A DNA stretch of 17,500 nucleotides from Glandiceps talaboti (lineage: Eukaryota; Hemichordata; Enteropneusta; Spengelidae), in contig NC_135565.1 in assembly GCF_964340395.1 (NCBI RefSeq), positions 10,729,242-10,746,741 of the forward strand, written 5' to 3'. The position numbers were made by a program, and so were the translations under genes. Shown one piece after another: positions 16,330 through 17,500 of the stretch; position 1 is the stretch's first letter, and each line of letters opens with the position of its first letter. The notes beneath the pieces were generated by a model. That model was not told where the DNA came from, did no database searches, and saw only the letters and a list, made by a program, of their open reading frames with translations.

Positions 16330-16890
16330 ACATCATTTTAGCTGTAATTTACCTTTGCGTTTATCAGTAAGTCGTGACGATGATGTTTACATAGACATAG
16401 CACTCAACATGATGACATGTCGTTTACCCTACACAATGAACGATTAGCTCGATACCTAGGTGCCTGGAAATCGTTGCGTTGTTATAATCAACTGAATGTT
16501 TGCATCGTACCTGTACTAAGGAGCTGCGTGTTATAGGCGAATGCCCAAACGGTGATATCTGGACACGGAAAATAACTTTAGAGAAATAGAAGAGCTGATT
16601 TCTATCAATCTAACAAGAACAGGGACAACTGAGGTATGTAGAATGATAAAGCGAGTTTGAAGAATTAACTGGTGGATATAGTTTAGACTTGAATATTAAC
16701 CTGCAACTCCATCTCACTATGAACACTCATCGAGGGCTTTCAAACACTTTGCATACTTTTATTCAGGCCCGCGTTGGGTCTAGTCAGCTAACACATCACC
16801 CCGACCAGGATATGACATATTTGATCATTCATTTTAGAGGACTTTGAAGAATGTCTTGATCACATCTAATATCCTCAACATACATTTCTG
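16330..16890 (+). promoter_or_regulatory. Copy of the gene B upstream block; candidate promoter/first exon of gene C
   Basis: Colinear with 4590-5180 by the words TTATCAGTAAGTCGTGACGA (16362), CAATGAACGA and CTCGATACC (16434-16457), CGTTGCGTTG, GCATCGTACC, CCGACCAGGATATG (16801) and AGGACTTTGA. A good donor-like GTATGT follows ACAACTGAG at 16634, and the aligned B site has GTTTGT. The gene C coding exons would start beyond the window if spacing is like B's. Confidence 0.35.
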
Positions 16891-17500
16891 TTGTTTGTTT
16901 CCTTCACATGGGATAAGATCAATAATTCAGTGTAGAATGACACACTTAATTCTTTCTGTTTTGGAGTGAAGGTTGAACTATTTTAGTTCGCGTACGACAA
17001 AAACAATTGTATCTGTTTTGTAAAATGAATTCTTTGAAAAATAACGTAAATCGAGAAGTGGAAGAGTTTTTGCTATAGTATATGCATGACACTAAAATAC
17101 ATTAAAAGAATAGTTTTTTCTCACTGCCCACTGGCTTTGCATTCATATAACTACATACTACAATATTCTGGCTTAAAGTGATCAATTATTAATTTTGGCT
17201 AAAGAAGTTGGGGGAGGGGAACTTACTAACCCTATGTTGATAGATATTATGTATCTAGTTGTATAACGTTTGACTTTTACCTAGATTTTCAAGGTAAAAC
17301 TCGAAATAAAGCCATATTTTGGCACTGACGCTCTAAGCGTTATTGATACCACACCTCCTTTTGTGTACACGTGTTTTGAGTTGACTATATTCATAACACA
17401 ACTGAATAATGTTGGACGTGTCCAAATACTTATTATGTTGTGCTTGTGTTACTGTTGTGCTTGTGTTACTGACATGGTAACTGTGGAACAGTAGTTTGAA
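16891..17500. other. End of window, probably first intron of putative gene C
   Basis: No exon or transposon is recognised. A perfect 17-base tandem duplication, GTTGTGCTTGTGTTACT, occupies 17437-17470. Confidence 0.35.

Overview
This is eukaryotic, intron-bearing, AT-rich DNA, probably from a marine invertebrate animal. Signs of this are GT-AG spliced exons of a CD20/MS4A-like four-helix membrane protein, a tRNA-like SINE, several short inverted-repeat DNA transposons, long tetra- and trinucleotide tracts, and interspersed repeats (TGACCTT-rich and CATTTTAGAC-rich) of a kind I associate with marine invertebrate genomes. I cannot name the species. Nothing looks bacterial or viral, and I see no CRISPR array, rRNA or functional tRNA.

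The backbone is a tandem array of related genes, all on the + strand. Gene A contributes only its last coding exon (879-940). Gene B appears complete in its coding part: six exons from 7240 to 11425 encode about 267 residues with four predicted membrane helices and a cysteine-rich stretch after helix 4. A third gene, C, is suggested only by a block at 16330-16890 that resembles, in the same order, the block upstream of gene B (4590-5180). Positions 1-1385 are paralogous to 10773-13702, so the array was made by duplication of a unit of roughly 10 kb.

Region by region: 1-1385 is the end of gene A (last intron, last exon, 3' flank). 1386-2240 is a degenerate three-copy satellite of about 303 bp. 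2241-4590 holds nothing I recognise. 4590-5180 is the B/C-conserved block, interrupted by a CAG/CAA tract. 5364-5708 is a one-armed copy of an inverted-repeat element. 6000-6380 is a CATTTTAGAC repeat. 7199-11425 is gene B, whose introns carry simple repeats and a SINE. 11535-13357 is a DNA transposon remnant with 24-bp terminal inverted repeats and a TA target duplication. It sits about 110 bp after gene B's stop, is absent from the matching site of copy A, and itself holds two foldback elements with 9-bp target duplications. 13711-14142 is the two-armed copy of the 5364-5708 family. 14744-15480 is a large inverted repeat built from about 100-bp tandem units. 16330-17500 leads into putative gene C.

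All coordinates and splice sites were read by eye. Family names (CD20/MS4A, ISL2EU/YqaJ-like, MULE-like) are inferences from motifs and were not searched against any database.
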